Positions 1 through 8,078 of a stretch of DNA of 64,000 bases are shown piece by piece. The position numbers and the translations under genes are program-made. The stretch is taken from assembly GCF_007991515.1 (NCBI RefSeq), contig NZ_BJYM01000002.1, forward strand, positions 248,001 to 312,000, written 5' to 3'. The stretch comes from Oceanobacillus sojae (lineage in GTDB: Bacteria > Bacillota > Bacilli > Bacillales > Amphibacillaceae). The notes under the pieces are model-generated. The model did no database searches, was not told where the DNA came from, and worked only from the letters and a program-made list of their open reading frames with translations. Every line of letters begins with the position of its first letter. Position 1 is the first letter of the stretch.

Positions 1-1569
1 TTTCTCTATATTCCTGAATGTCAGGTAAGAAATATCAATAATACTATCCATCGAAAAAACCCCTCCGGAAAGCTGCAGTGAACTTGCATTCAGACTGCTC
101 CGCTTCCGTAAAGAAACAGCTGCTGTCTTATCAATCACCTCTACACTATCCAAAACTACCCTGGCATTAGCAATTGAAATGGCCGCATCTACCGCTTTTG
201 GTATATCTGAATTTTTTTCGTAGGTTGCCGAACTATTCAGATTATTATTTTCTAAATAGCTGTTACGAATATCTGCCTCGCCATCTTGAAGTATCAAGGC
301 ATTTTTATAGCAATTTTTTATCGTCAGCTGATTGGCATTTAAAATAGATTTTTGTATATAAATCCCTATATTTACCGCATCAAATGTCACATTATCTAAG
401 TATGTGTTTTGAACTCCATCTAAATAAACAGCATCATGAAGTGAACCTTTTATTGTTGTTTCCTCTAAATGCAGACTTCCCTCCTCCTTTATAAAAATAA
501 CCGGATAATTCTTTTCATGTTCATCTACACAATGATCAAACGTACTATTTTTTATCATTACATTCGATTGGCCTGCAGAGCTGACTGCATTATATTCCAA
601 TCTGGTCATTTCAACATTCTCCAATTTTACTGTAGATTGTTCACGAATATAAATTCCCATAAACAGTTTTTTCAAAAAGGCATTTGAAAGCTCCAATTGA
701 GACTGATAGACTTGAATCCCATCAAATAGAGAATCGTGAATCTGCACATCATCTAATTTTACAACGGAACGATTCTTTATATAGACAGCCGGGTAACCAG
801 CCTTCTCATCTTTTCTCTTTATCTCGCAAAAGTTTTTCATTTCCGCTTTTTCAACAGTTAATTCACTGTGATCCACCCTTAGCACATCCCGGTATGTATG
901 ATTGGTTGTCAGGGAATTTATATAACCTTTGCTATCTTCTAAGATAACAGCTACACCACCACCAGTCATACTTACTTCGTGCAGGTTCAGCTCTGCTTCT
1001 TTTGCAAAAATTCCATAGTTGCTGGGATTTTTTATTATCAGATTCTCTGCAGTCAGCCTGCTGCCAAAGCCGGCATAAATCCCAACACCTTTCACATCAC
1101 AGCTCTCTATGGTTACTACGGATTCTTCTGCATGAAGGGAATTGGATGTATGACCGATAAGCGTGCTGTTTTTCACATGCACCTTTGACTCTAAACCAAT
1201 CCATAGGGCCGGATAAGTTGTCTTTACATCCTGATAATTTTCGCCTTCAATTCTGCAATCCTCTATGTTAACCTCAGAAGTCTCCTTTACATAAATTGCA
1301 TTGGTATGTCCTGTCTGACGAAATGCAATTCCTTGAAGTGTTACAGCTGCATCTATTGTTTTTAATAAAGGCATATTTGATGAAGCTGAAATAGCGACTT
1401 GTCCTTTTCCCTTTAGCGCTACACTTCTTCCATCAATTGTTATATTTTCTGAATATTGACCATTCTCTATATAGACTGTACCTCCATCAGAAACGGCATC
1501 TATTCCTTGTTGAATTGTACGATATTTATTAAAAAGTCCACCTTTTTTTACTACTACTGACTCTTCCAT
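1..1569 (-). CDS. Right-handed beta-helix repeat protein (3' end off window)
   Basis: Open reading frame of 523 codons that starts at ATG 1569 and is still open at the left edge, so the C-terminus is missing. A ribosome binding site (AAAGGA) lies about 10 bases upstream. The protein is built of short, regularly spaced beta-strand turns rich in V/I/L with Asn and Ser at the turns, the pattern of a right-handed parallel beta-helix (pectate-lyase-like fold). A longer motif of the form YPA/V-h-h-I followed by S-x-V-x-L recurs at least three times (near bases 1210, 795 and 510), 95 to 138 residues apart. The N-terminus (MEESVVVKKGGLFNKYRTIQ) is charged and has no signal peptide or membrane segment, so a cytoplasmic location is inferred. 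No catalytic motif was recognised; enzymatic activity, binding or scaffolding are all possible. Confidence 0.75.
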   Translation of the reverse strand, partial: MEESVVVKKGGLFNKYRTIQQGIDAVSDGGTVYIENGQYSENITIDGRSVALKGKGQVAISASSNMPLLKTIDAAVTLQGIAFRQTGHTNAIYVKETSEVNIEDCRIEGENYQDVKTTYPALWIGLESKVHVKNSTLIGHTSNSLHAEESVVTIESCDVKGVGIYAGFGSRLTAENLIIKNPSNYGIFAKEAELNLHEVSMTGGGVAVILEDSKGYINSLTTNHTYRDVLRVDHSELTVEKAEMKNFCEIKRKDEKAGYPAVYIKNRSVVKLDDVQIHDSLFDGIQVYQSQLELSNAFLKKLFMGIYIREQSTVKLENVEMTRLEYNAVSSAGQSNVMIKNSTFDHCVDEHEKNYPVIFIKEEGSLHLEETTIKGSLHDAVYLDGVQNTYLDNVTFDAVNIGIYIQKSILNANQLTIKNCYKNALILQDGEADIRNSYLENNNLNSSATYEKNSDIPKAVDAAISIANARVVLDSVEVIDKTAAVSLRKRSSLNASSLQLSGGVFSMDSIIDISYLTFRNIEK

Positions 1570-1663
1570 ATGATGTCTGTCCTTTCTAAGTGGTTTAATA
1601 AAATTTATTGTAAAAGAAATAAACAAAGGTTTCCAACTACACATCCAACCTATTATTCTAATT

Positions 1664-2098
1664 TTATAACTTTTTCAAAGCCAAATGCAAAATTGGATAA
1701 TTTCTTCCCTGATCGTCCTGTTTCGATTTACTAATTACTTGAAATCCATTTTTCAGATAAAAAGCAGCTGCCTGCTTATTATCCTCGTTTACATCCACTG
1801 ACTTAATACCATCATTTTCTATCAAAGACGTTAAAATATTGCTGCCAAATCCGTTCCCTGTTTCTCCAGGATCTAAGAACAACATTTCCAAATGTTTTTC
1901 ATTCACGCCGGAAAACCCAATGAACCTGTCATCCTGATACCACATTTTTAATTCTAATTGTGGAAAATATGTAGGAATTTCTGTTTTAATCGCTTCTCTA
2001 TCACCTTGTTTTAAAAAATCATGTGTTGCCAAAACGGATTTCTCCCATAATTGAATTAAGCTGGTATAATCTTTTTTAGCTGCTTTTTCCCATCTCAT
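1664..2098 (-). CDS. GNAT family N-acetyltransferase, YjaB-like
   Basis: A 144-residue acetyl-CoA-dependent N-acetyltransferase. The acetyl-CoA pyrophosphate loop is visible as ETGNGFG around residues 79-85, and the C-terminal NEDNKQAAAFYLKNGF block (about 104-119) is the usual GNAT motif B region. The N-terminal WEKSVLATHDFL stretch and the NYPILHLA ending resemble Escherichia coli YjaB, a single-domain GNAT of similar length. A GAGGGG ribosome binding site lies upstream of the ATG. The substrate cannot be read from sequence. It stands alone between the beta-helix gene and the antiporter, all on the minus strand. Confidence 0.85.
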   Translation of the reverse strand: MRWEKAAKKDYTSLIQLWEKSVLATHDFLKQGDREAIKTEIPTYFPQLELKMWYQDDRFIGFSGVNEKHLEMLFLDPGETGNGFGSNILTSLIENDGIKSVDVNEDNKQAAAFYLKNGFQVISKSKQDDQGRNYPILHLALKKL

Positions 2099-2182
2099 TA
2101 TTTATTTCCCCTCTTTCATAAAAAGATGTAAATTTTTTGATCTGAAAATAATTATATCTTCTATTTTATTATAAGAAGCAAA

Positions 2183-2211
2183 CAAAAACACGCCTTGCTG
2201 ATGTACAAGGC
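2183..2211 (-). terminator. Rho-independent terminator after NhaC-family gene
   Basis: On the minus strand a GCCTTG/CAAGGC stem with an 8-base loop is followed by GTGTTTTTG, just downstream of the antiporter stop codon at 2220. Confidence 0.6.
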
Positions 2212-2219
2212 ATATTTCT

Positions 2220-3734
2220 TTATACGTTTATATTTGATTCATATTTTTTCTTTGTAAGCTTTGATAAAACAACTACTGCTAAAACAAGCAGTATTACTGT
2301 TAATACTACTGTCCATGGACTTCCGGTCAATCCTGCTGCAATAAAACCGATTAATGCAATCACCGCATTAGTCAATGCATAAGGGAATTGTGTTTTTACG
2401 TGGTCAATATGATCTGCGCCAGCCCCTGTCGATGATAAAATACTTGTATCAGAAATTGGTGAACTATGGTCCCCAAAAATGCCTCCTGATAATACGGCAC
2501 CGATACAGACAAGCATATGTGCATCCAGTGCTACTGCCATCGGAATAGCAATTGGAAGCATAATTGCAAAAGTTCCCCAAGAAGAACCGGAAGCAAGAGA
2601 AACAATTGCTCCGATAATAAAAAGCAGTGCTGGAATAATAAATGCCGGGACTCTTCCCTGCATCAATTCTACAATATAATTAGCTGTTCCCATCTCACCA
2701 ATCACTGTTCCAAGTGACCATGCCAATACGAGTGTCACTGCGACATAAACCATTTTCTGCATTCCTGAAGTGTATATATCAAAAATATCTCCAAATTTTT
2801 TCAGACGGAAGGCAATTAATAAAATAAAAATAGAAATTGCTGCAAATAAATAAGCAGTTATTAAAGATACCCGGAAATCATTTCCGTCTACCGGTTCAAA
2901 AGGAAAACCTTTTGTTAATAATAATCCAAACAAAGTAACGAACAATACTAATAAAGGCAGCCAAATTAAAATTGCTTTACTTTCTTGATCAGCATCGGCT
3001 TCATTGTCTGATCTGCGCAGCGGTTTAGAATCCTTCCAATACAGCTGGCCTGTCTCTCTAACCCTTTGTTCAGCCTTGGCCATAGGTCCAAAATCCAACT
3101 TTAATATGGCCATTAACGGTACCATTAACACTGCCAAAATAGCATAGAATTGAAACGGAATAACTTGTACAAATGTATCAAATTCTGATGCCGTTATCCC
3201 CAGACCGTCGAATTCACTCTTTATCAGTCCCATGATATAAACACCCCAGCCGATAAAAGGGATTAATACTGCAACTGGAGAAGATGTGGAATCAATAATA
3301 TACGCCAGTTTCTCTCTGGAAATTCTTGCTTTATCAAAGATTTTTTCAAAAATCGGTCCGACGATTAAGGGTGTTCCTAAGTCTGAGAAAAAAATAATTA
3401 ACCCCCCGCACCAGGCAGATAACTGTGCTTTCACCTTCGAATTGATTGATTTTACTGTTCTTGCAGCAAGTGCAGCTCCTCCACCTGATTTTTCCACTAA
3501 GGCAACAAAGCCCCCGATAAAAAACAGCAGCACAAGCACGGCTGCATTGTAACTATCTGCTACCTGAGGAAACAGAAAATTACCTATAGTTTCTGTTGTT
3601 GCCGTTAAAGGATTTCCTCCTACAATAATAAGAACACCAGTAAAAGCACCTAAAAACAATGAAATAATAACGTTTTTTGTAATAATCGCTAAAATAACTG
3701 CCAAAACCGGCGGAATAAGTGATAACCATCCCAT
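2220..3734 (-). CDS. Na+/H+ antiporter NhaC family membrane protein
   Basis: About 504 residues with roughly a dozen hydrophobic segments and the conserved core of the NhaC/MleN-type antiporter family (PF03553), including GGFVALVEKSGG, FFSDLGTPLIVGP and SGSSWGTFAIMLPIA-type segments. Members exchange Na+ or organic anions for protons across the cytoplasmic membrane. The reading frame extends upstream to 3854, but that extension is polar and family-atypical. ATG 3734 has AAGGTGG 5 bases upstream, and an alternative GTG at 3743 has GGGAGGGGA at good spacing. A second, more typical NhaC lies at 47780-49225. Physiological substrate is not deducible; it may be a carboxylate:proton/sodium exchanger. 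Confidence 0.85.
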   Translation of the reverse strand: MGWLSLIPPVLAVILAIITKNVIISLFLGAFTGVLIIVGGNPLTATTETIGNFLFPQVADSYNAAVLVLLFFIGGFVALVEKSGGGAALAARTVKSINSKVKAQLSAWCGGLIIFFSDLGTPLIVGPIFEKIFDKARISREKLAYIIDSTSSPVAVLIPFIGWGVYIMGLIKSEFDGLGITASEFDTFVQVIPFQFYAILAVLMVPLMAILKLDFGPMAKAEQRVRETGQLYWKDSKPLRRSDNEADADQESKAILIWLPLLVLFVTLFGLLLTKGFPFEPVDGNDFRVSLITAYLFAAISIFILLIAFRLKKFGDIFDIYTSGMQKMVYVAVTLVLAWSLGTVIGEMGTANYIVELMQGRVPAFIIPALLFIIGAIVSLASGSSWGTFAIMLPIAIPMAVALDAHMLVCIGAVLSGGIFGDHSSPISDTSILSSTGAGADHIDHVKTQFPYALTNAVIALIGFIAAGLTGSPWTVVLTVILLVLAVVVLSKLTKKKYESNINV

Positions 3735-4075
3735 GTGTTCCACCTTATCTCCCCTCCCAAATGCGTCCATCATAGATTTACGAATGATATGTAGCTCAAA
3801 TTCATTGGCTTCATTTTTTACCTCAAAAAATAAAAACAGATTTACAACTATCAAATTGCAAATAAATTTTATGTTCCTTATTCTATCATGGAATGAAGGA
3901 AAATAAATGAACCTAATTAACTAATAATTATACATTTAAACGAATAATTATTCTTTTGTATTTCTCTTCTCATTCATCTTCGGATTATCCACATTTACTC
4001 TTAATCAAAAATGATGGAGATTTAATTCCAGAACCATTCCATTAGCTATTTCGTATCTTTTGGTCAACATCCATG

Positions 4076-4105
4076 AAAAAGACTCTCAGCATTACGCTCA
4101 GAGTC
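4076..4105 (-). terminator. Rho-independent terminator overlapping a stop codon
   Basis: Inverted repeat GACTCT/AGAGTC extended by AGC/GCT, followed on the minus strand by TTTTTC. Its upstream arm overlaps the stop codon of the 70-residue gene at 4098-4310. Confidence 0.6.
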
Positions 4106-4310
4106 CCCCTTTCTTTTTATACTTTCTATCGCTCTGTGAATCATCCTTAGACTTTGTTTTCTTTTTCTCATCCTGTGCTTCTATTTTTAAATCTTCCATC
4201 GGAATATCATCTACAAATTTTTGTTCCTCATGTTTATCCAGCTTTGTTCTTCGCTCTTCATTCCATTTCGAATTTCTGCTCTTTGAAGCACGTTTATCTT
4301 CATTACCCAT
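4098..4310 (-). CDS. Small highly charged hypothetical protein (70 aa)
   Basis: Encodes a 70-residue hydrophilic protein made mostly of Lys, Glu, Asp and Arg with no hydrophobic core. It is probably cytoplasmic and largely disordered. It is preceded by a good ribosome binding site (GAGGTGAGAGG) and followed directly by an intrinsic terminator, which is why it is taken as a real single-gene unit and not a shadow. No family was recognised. Small basic or acidic proteins of this type are common in spore-forming Bacillaceae, but a spore role is only a guess. Confidence 0.55.
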   Translation of the reverse strand: MGNEDKRASKSRNSKWNEERRTKLDKHEEQKFVDDIPMEDLKIEAQDEKKKTKSKDDSQSDRKYKKKGGL

Positions 4311-4485
4311 TTACCTCTCACCTCATTGTCTTTTTTATTCCTTTTCCTTTCTTTTTGAGTTGCTAAACATCATTATGCAAAAAATTCTGTTTTCACATCT
4401 ACGTATTACTACCTCAGACTCAAAAGATGCTAATAAGTATAATTCAATAGGTCTTATCATCCCCAACTGCCTAAGAAGCAAAGGC

Positions 4486-4560
4486 TTAATTCGCAACATT
4501 TAAATCCAAACGAATCGGACCATTACCTGTTGATGGGTCATATTCGAATTCGCTCCATTC
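4486..4560 (-). pseudogene. Possible C-terminal gene remnant
   Basis: Minus-strand frame reading EWSEFEYDPSTGNGP... and ending ...LDLNVAN followed by a stop, 24 codons, closed upstream by TAG. The residue mix looks protein-like, not random, but there is no start codon or ribosome binding site. Parent family not recognised. Confidence 0.25.
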
Positions 4561-4603
4561 CTAAAATGGGGAACTTATTGCTGATAAAATGAATAAGTAT
4601 CGT

Positions 4604-4649
4604 AAACCAGTTAAAAATACAGATGTATAAACACTGGTTTTTCTTTTGT
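4604..4649 (+). terminator. Orphan terminator-like hairpin
   Basis: AAACCAGT (4604-4611) pairs with ACTGGTTT (4633-4640), followed by TTCTTTTG. No intact plus-strand gene ends here. Confidence 0.35.
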
Positions 4650-4777
4650 TGTTTGTGAATAATGTAGGTGCAGCATGACCATCGTCATAAGGTGTCTCAA
4701 TGTGCTGAAAGTTTAACCGACCTAATTCTGGCAACGATAGACTAACCTGTTGTATACAATCAAAAGGAGTGATTCAA

Positions 4778-4948
4778 ATGGGTAGAGATGAGCATAACAA
4801 GAGAAAAAATAACTATTTAGCACAAACTCCTAAAAATCAGAAAACAGACGGCATTGATGTCGAATTTTCAGATGAGCTTGCTGATGCAGATGATAGAGAG
4901 GCTCAAGCAAGAAGCCGGGCTGCCGATAAACGAGCACACAAGAAATAA
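4778..4948 (+). CDS. YfhD family small protein
   Basis: A 56-residue protein starting MGRDEHNKRKNNYLAQTPKN and containing the core DGIDVEFSDELADADDREA, which matches the YfhD family of Bacillales small proteins. It is hydrophilic and acidic in the middle with basic ends, with no membrane segment. The start is fixed by AAAAGGAGTGA ending 6 bases before the ATG. A 13-bp hairpin follows immediately, making this a monocistronic gene. Function of the family is unknown. Confidence 0.85.
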   Translation: MGRDEHNKRKNNYLAQTPKNQKTDGIDVEFSDELADADDREAQARSRAADKRAHKK

Positions 4949-4955
4949 TTAATAT

Positions 4956-4993
4956 AACAAAGCGATTCGATGATTAAATTGAATCGCTTTGTT
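4956..4993 (+). terminator. Intrinsic terminator of YfhD-family gene
   Basis: A 13-bp perfect stem (AACAAAGCGATTC / GAATCGCTTTGTT) with a 12-base loop, 7 bases after the stop codon. Confidence 0.7.
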
Positions 4994-5074
4994 ATGATTC
5001 TGCCTTTATTTTTACTGTCCTCACCGTATATTTTCGTTGAATTCAGGAGAAATTATACTTAGGAGGGATTTTCT

Positions 5075-5425
5075 ATGGAGAATGGTTTTTTATCAATTGA
5101 GGAGTTTAATACATTGATTCAGCAATGGAACGGGGAAAAAATCAAAATTACAAAACATGAAATAAATGATATCGATCAAACAATAATAAATCTGCAAAAT
5201 ATATCCTATGATCAGAACATGCGCAGTACAGACGGCTATGTACCAAAACACAGCTTACTTTTGAACGGTGACGGGCAAATTGAAACATTGACTGCGATGG
5301 ATAATGAGCCGCTTCCATCATCTACTTATGAAATCCCCTTGCAGGATGACTCCCTATATGAGTTTAATGGCAAGAAATTTTTTATTACTACAGATCGTGG
5401 AGTTTATAAAATTGAATTGGTTTAA
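5075..5425 (+). CDS. Conserved-looking hypothetical protein (116 aa)
   Basis: Encodes 116 residues, cytoplasmic by composition, with alternating short polar helices (first 50 residues) and a beta-rich C-terminal half (YEIPLQDDSLYEFNGKKFFI then TTDRGVYKIELV). AGGAGGG sits 8 bases before the ATG and a 12-bp terminator hairpin begins 2 bases after the stop, so it is a well-delimited single-gene unit. No domain family was recognised. The strand pattern at the C-terminus could be a small barrel or sandwich; that is inference only. Confidence 0.7.
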   Translation: MENGFLSIEEFNTLIQQWNGEKIKITKHEINDIDQTIINLQNISYDQNMRSTDGYVPKHSLLLNGDGQIETLTAMDNEPLPSSTYEIPLQDDSLYEFNGKKFFITTDRGVYKIELV

Positions 5426-5427
5426 AC

Positions 5428-5456
5428 AACAATAAAGGGTTTACCCCTTTATTGTT
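5428..5456 (+). terminator. Intrinsic terminator
   Basis: 12-bp perfect stem AACAATAAAGGG / CCCTTTATTGTT with a 5-base loop, directly after the preceding stop codon. Confidence 0.75.
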
Positions 5457-5545
5457 ACCAAACACAGAAGCAGATACTCCCCTTTTTTACAGATAACACT
5501 TAACATACCATTAAATAAATTTCAGATTTTTTCAAGTATACTGTT

Positions 5546-6082
5546 TTATCCCTTTAAAAAAAATTCAGATCGAAGAATACTCATTCTTAATCTGTCAACA
5601 AACCCGTTACCTCTTTTACGGTCTTCCCTTAGAATACCTTCTTCTATAAAACCAGATTTTTTATATGATTTAATCGCCTGCTGGTTATCAATATCCACCC
5701 TCAACCAAATTTTATGCAAAGATAATTCCTGAAATCCCCACAGCAGCATTGTCTTCATCGCTGCAGCTCCATATCCATTTCCCCAAAAATCCTTATTTCC
5801 AACAGTAATTCCCAGTTCGGCTTGCTTATTGAATGTATCGATATTTTTTAAATCCACCCAGCCAATATGCTTTCCATCACCAGAGAGAATTGCTTTTTGT
5901 TCATAACCATTTGTTTTATCTGTACATTTTTGAATCCAATTTTCTGTTTCTTCCATAGTGAATGGCGGAAATGTATCGGGAACCTTTAAATACCTTGTTA
6001 CTTCTTTATCCAAACACCATTTATAACGATCTGCTGCGTCCTCCAGCTTTAACTCTCTTAATTTCACTTCCGGCAGATTCAA
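5546..6082 (-). CDS. GNAT family N-acetyltransferase, RimJ/RimL type
   Basis: A 178-residue GNAT protein. The acetyl-CoA loop GNKDFWGNGYGAAAM lies around residues 95-109, and the LHKIWLRVDIDNQQAIKSYK block and KSGFIEEGILREDRKR ending are typical of the RimJ/RimL-like branch that acetylates ribosomal protein or small-molecule amines. It is a single-domain soluble enzyme of normal length. Transcribed divergently from the drug exporter at 6375, with which it shares a 292-base intergenic region. Substrate unknown; resistance-type acetylation is possible but unsupported. Confidence 0.85.
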   Translation of the reverse strand: MNLPEVKLRELKLEDAADRYKWCLDKEVTRYLKVPDTFPPFTMEETENWIQKCTDKTNGYEQKAILSGDGKHIGWVDLKNIDTFNKQAELGITVGNKDFWGNGYGAAAMKTMLLWGFQELSLHKIWLRVDIDNQQAIKSYKKSGFIEEGILREDRKRGNGFVDRLRMSILRSEFFLKG

Positions 6083-6374
6083 TGATCCATCCTCCCTCTA
6101 TTTTAAAATAAGAAATATGTTTTCACTGCAGCACTTGGAGCCCAGTAGAGATAGTATATCTTTGCTGGGCAGCCTTCCTGCTGCTCCCCCCCTGATATTT
6201 ACTCAGCAGCACCTTTCTAACAAAATAAGAAAGCATCTGCTACAATAAAGTTAATTAAATTATAAAACAAAATTTCACCTGAAGTTATTTCTGTTAGCTG
6301 AAAATATCTTTTATTTTCAAAATAATTATATCATTTCGAAGAAACCATTAGCTGATATAAAGGAAGGTAAATCG
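6083..6374. other. Divergent intergenic region with imperfect hairpin
   Basis: 292 bases between divergent genes. GCAGCA (6128-6133) and GCCCAG (6140-6145) can pair with TGCTGC (6179-6184) and CTGGGC (6165-6170), giving a nested imperfect hairpin. No convincing promoter pair or riboswitch signature was found. Confidence 0.35.
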
Positions 6375-7847
6375 ATGATACATAAACAAACGAAACGCCC
6401 TATCGTACTTATTGCTCTGGTATTATCTATGTTTATGGCGGCGATTGAAGGAACAATTATTGCCACCGCTATGCCTGATATTGTATCGGACTTGGGCGGA
6501 TTTACATTATATAGCTGGGTCTTTTCCAGTTTTTTATTAATGCAGGCAGTTACGATTATGGTATATGGTAAATTAGCAGACTTATTCGGACGCAAACCTG
6601 TTTTTATCATCGGTGTAGTTATCTTTTTGACCGGTTCCCTATTATGTGGATTCGCTGAAACAATGACTGCTCTTATTGTGTTCCGGCTTATTCAGGGTCT
6701 CGGGGCCGGCGCCATTCATCCGATGGTAACTACTATGGTCGGAGATATGTATAATGTCGAAGAACGTGCCAAAGTACAAGGATATTTAGCAAGTGTCTGG
6801 GGAATATCCTCCGTTGCCGGTCCTCTATTGGGAGGAATGATTGTACAATACATTGATTGGGCTTGGATCTTCTGGCTCAATATTCCAATAGGCTTAATTG
6901 GTTTGGCCGGGGTTATCCTGTTCTTTCATGAAAAAGTGGATAAAGAGCAGAAAACCATTGACTATCTTGGAACTAGCTTCTTTTTCATAGCAATATCTTC
7001 GTTGATTATCGTTTTTGTACAAGCAGGTACGAATTGGTCCTTGCTATCACTGGAAACAATTGGACTGATTGCTCTGTTTATTATTTGTATTTCCTTATTT
7101 ATATGGCAGGAGAAAAGATGCGTTGCACCAATGATGCCTATATATTTATGGAAAAATAAATTAATGGTCGTTGCCAATATTGCCACCTTGCTCTCTGGAA
7201 TGATTATTTTAGGTTTAACCACCTTCCTCCCTACTTATGTGCAGGGAGTCATGGGTGAGACAGCTGTTGCAGCCGGTTTTACTTTGAGTACTTTATCCAT
7301 CGGCTGGCCAATTTCCTCGACAATTGCCGGACATCTTGTATTAAGAATCGGTTTTAGAAGAACTGCATTTCTTGGCGGAATTGCCCTGTTTATTGGTACA
7401 TTTCTCTTTTTCCTGCTCGATGCAGAAAAAGGAGCCATTTATGCCGGATTCAGCTCTTTTATCGTCGGAATAGGTATGGGGTTGACTTCGACAACATTTA
7501 TCGTAGCTATTCAAAATAGTGTATCCTGGCAAGAAAGAGGCTCAGCGACTTCTTTAAATATGTTTATGCGTATTATCGGCAGCGCGATTGGCACTGCTCT
7601 GCTGGGAGGAATTCTGAATCTTCGCCTTCAGCAATATTATCAGCAGGCAGGAAACAATGATATGCCTGATACTGACGCTATCTTAAATGATGGTTTAAGA
7701 GAAAAGATACCGTCAGAGACGCTTATTCTCATGCAGGATGGATTAACGTATGCTATTCACACCGTATTTTTTGGCTTATTTTTAATTGGTACACTGACCT
7801 TTATTGTCCTGTGTTTTTTCCCAAAAGACACCGTAACTCATAAATAA
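6375..7847 (+). CDS. MFS transporter, DHA2 family (EmrB/QacA type, 14 TM)
   Basis: A 490-residue proton-driven drug/H+ antiporter of the 14-TM DHA2 group. Visible signatures are the intracellular loop motif A GKLADLFGRK (residues 65-74), the antiporter motif C GISSVAGPLLGG in TM5 and the TM1 motif AIEGTIIATAMP. It closely resembles EmrB/QacA-type exporters such as Bacillus YusP. AAAGGAAGG lies 7 bases before the ATG. It exports hydrophobic or cationic compounds from the cytoplasm; the actual substrate is unknown. No regulator is adjacent; the only neighbour with a link is the divergent GNAT gene. Confidence 0.9.
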   Translation: MIHKQTKRPIVLIALVLSMFMAAIEGTIIATAMPDIVSDLGGFTLYSWVFSSFLLMQAVTIMVYGKLADLFGRKPVFIIGVVIFLTGSLLCGFAETMTALIVFRLIQGLGAGAIHPMVTTMVGDMYNVEERAKVQGYLASVWGISSVAGPLLGGMIVQYIDWAWIFWLNIPIGLIGLAGVILFFHEKVDKEQKTIDYLGTSFFFIAISSLIIVFVQAGTNWSLLSLETIGLIALFIICISLFIWQEKRCVAPMMPIYLWKNKLMVVANIATLLSGMIILGLTTFLPTYVQGVMGETAVAAGFTLSTLSIGWPISSTIAGHLVLRIGFRRTAFLGGIALFIGTFLFFLLDAEKGAIYAGFSSFIVGIGMGLTSTTFIVAIQNSVSWQERGSATSLNMFMRIIGSAIGTALLGGILNLRLQQYYQQAGNNDMPDTDAILNDGLREKIPSETLILMQDGLTYAIHTVFFGLFLIGTLTFIVLCFFPKDTVTHK

Positions 7848-7895
7848 GAAATCTCTCTTTCTTTAATACTTAAAATTAATAATCAAAACTAGTAT

Positions 7896-7936
7896 AAGCA
7901 GGATACTATTGCAGCTTCTACATTAGAATCCTGCTT
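7896..7936 (+). terminator. Hairpin downstream of MFS exporter
   Basis: AAGCAGGAT / ATCCTGCTT perfect 9-bp arms with a 23-base loop; no strong T tract follows, so termination is uncertain. Confidence 0.4.
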
Positions 7937-8004
7937 CTCATCGTCTAAAATTGTGATTCAGCTTTCCCCTTTTTTTAATTTATTATGGATTTTCAAAAGA
8001 AGAA

Positions 8005-8033
8005 TTGCCATCATTTATTTTTTCTGTTAATAT
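8005..8033 (+). promoter_or_regulatory. Sigma-A promoter of ABC exporter operon
   Basis: -35 TTGCCA (8005-8010), 17-base spacer, -10 TAATAT (8028-8033). The transcription start would fall inside the palindrome at 8029-8056. Confidence 0.7.
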
Positions 8034-8056
8034 AGTGAGTGATTACTCACTATATT
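8029..8056. promoter_or_regulatory. TetR-type operator palindrome
   Basis: Perfect 12-bp inverted repeat, AATATAGTGAGT then GATT then ACTCACTATATT. The core TGAGTGATTACTCA is typical of TetR/AcrR operators. It overlaps the -10 box and the start site of the ABC operon, a repressor position. No tetR gene lies next to it. Confidence 0.75.
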
Positions 8057-8078
8057 TTTAGAGAGGAGACAGCAAGAA

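Larger units (their letters stand above)
4311..4777. other. Intergenic stretch with possible gene remnants
   Basis: 467 bases without an intact gene. It holds a 24-codon minus-strand remnant (4486-4560), a roughly 20-codon open tail on the plus strand ending at 4630 (reads GELIADKMNKYRKPVKNTDV before a stop), and a terminator-like hairpin at 4604-4640 with no intact gene in front of it. Together this looks like a site of past gene loss. Confidence 0.35.

Noticed and set aside
469-1188. Plus-strand open frames across the left end
   Set aside because: They lie inside the continuous 523-codon minus-strand beta-helix frame, which has the ribosome binding site and coherent repeat structure.
3942-3953. 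Palindrome GAATAATTATTC resembling a Fur or PerR half-site
   Set aside because: Very AT-rich surroundings make such palindromes common, it deviates from the Fur 7-1-7 pattern, and it is about 200 bases from the antiporter start.
6128-6184. Nested hairpin considered as a riboswitch
   Set aside because: No conserved riboswitch core could be recognised and pairing is imperfect with GC-rich low-complexity ends.
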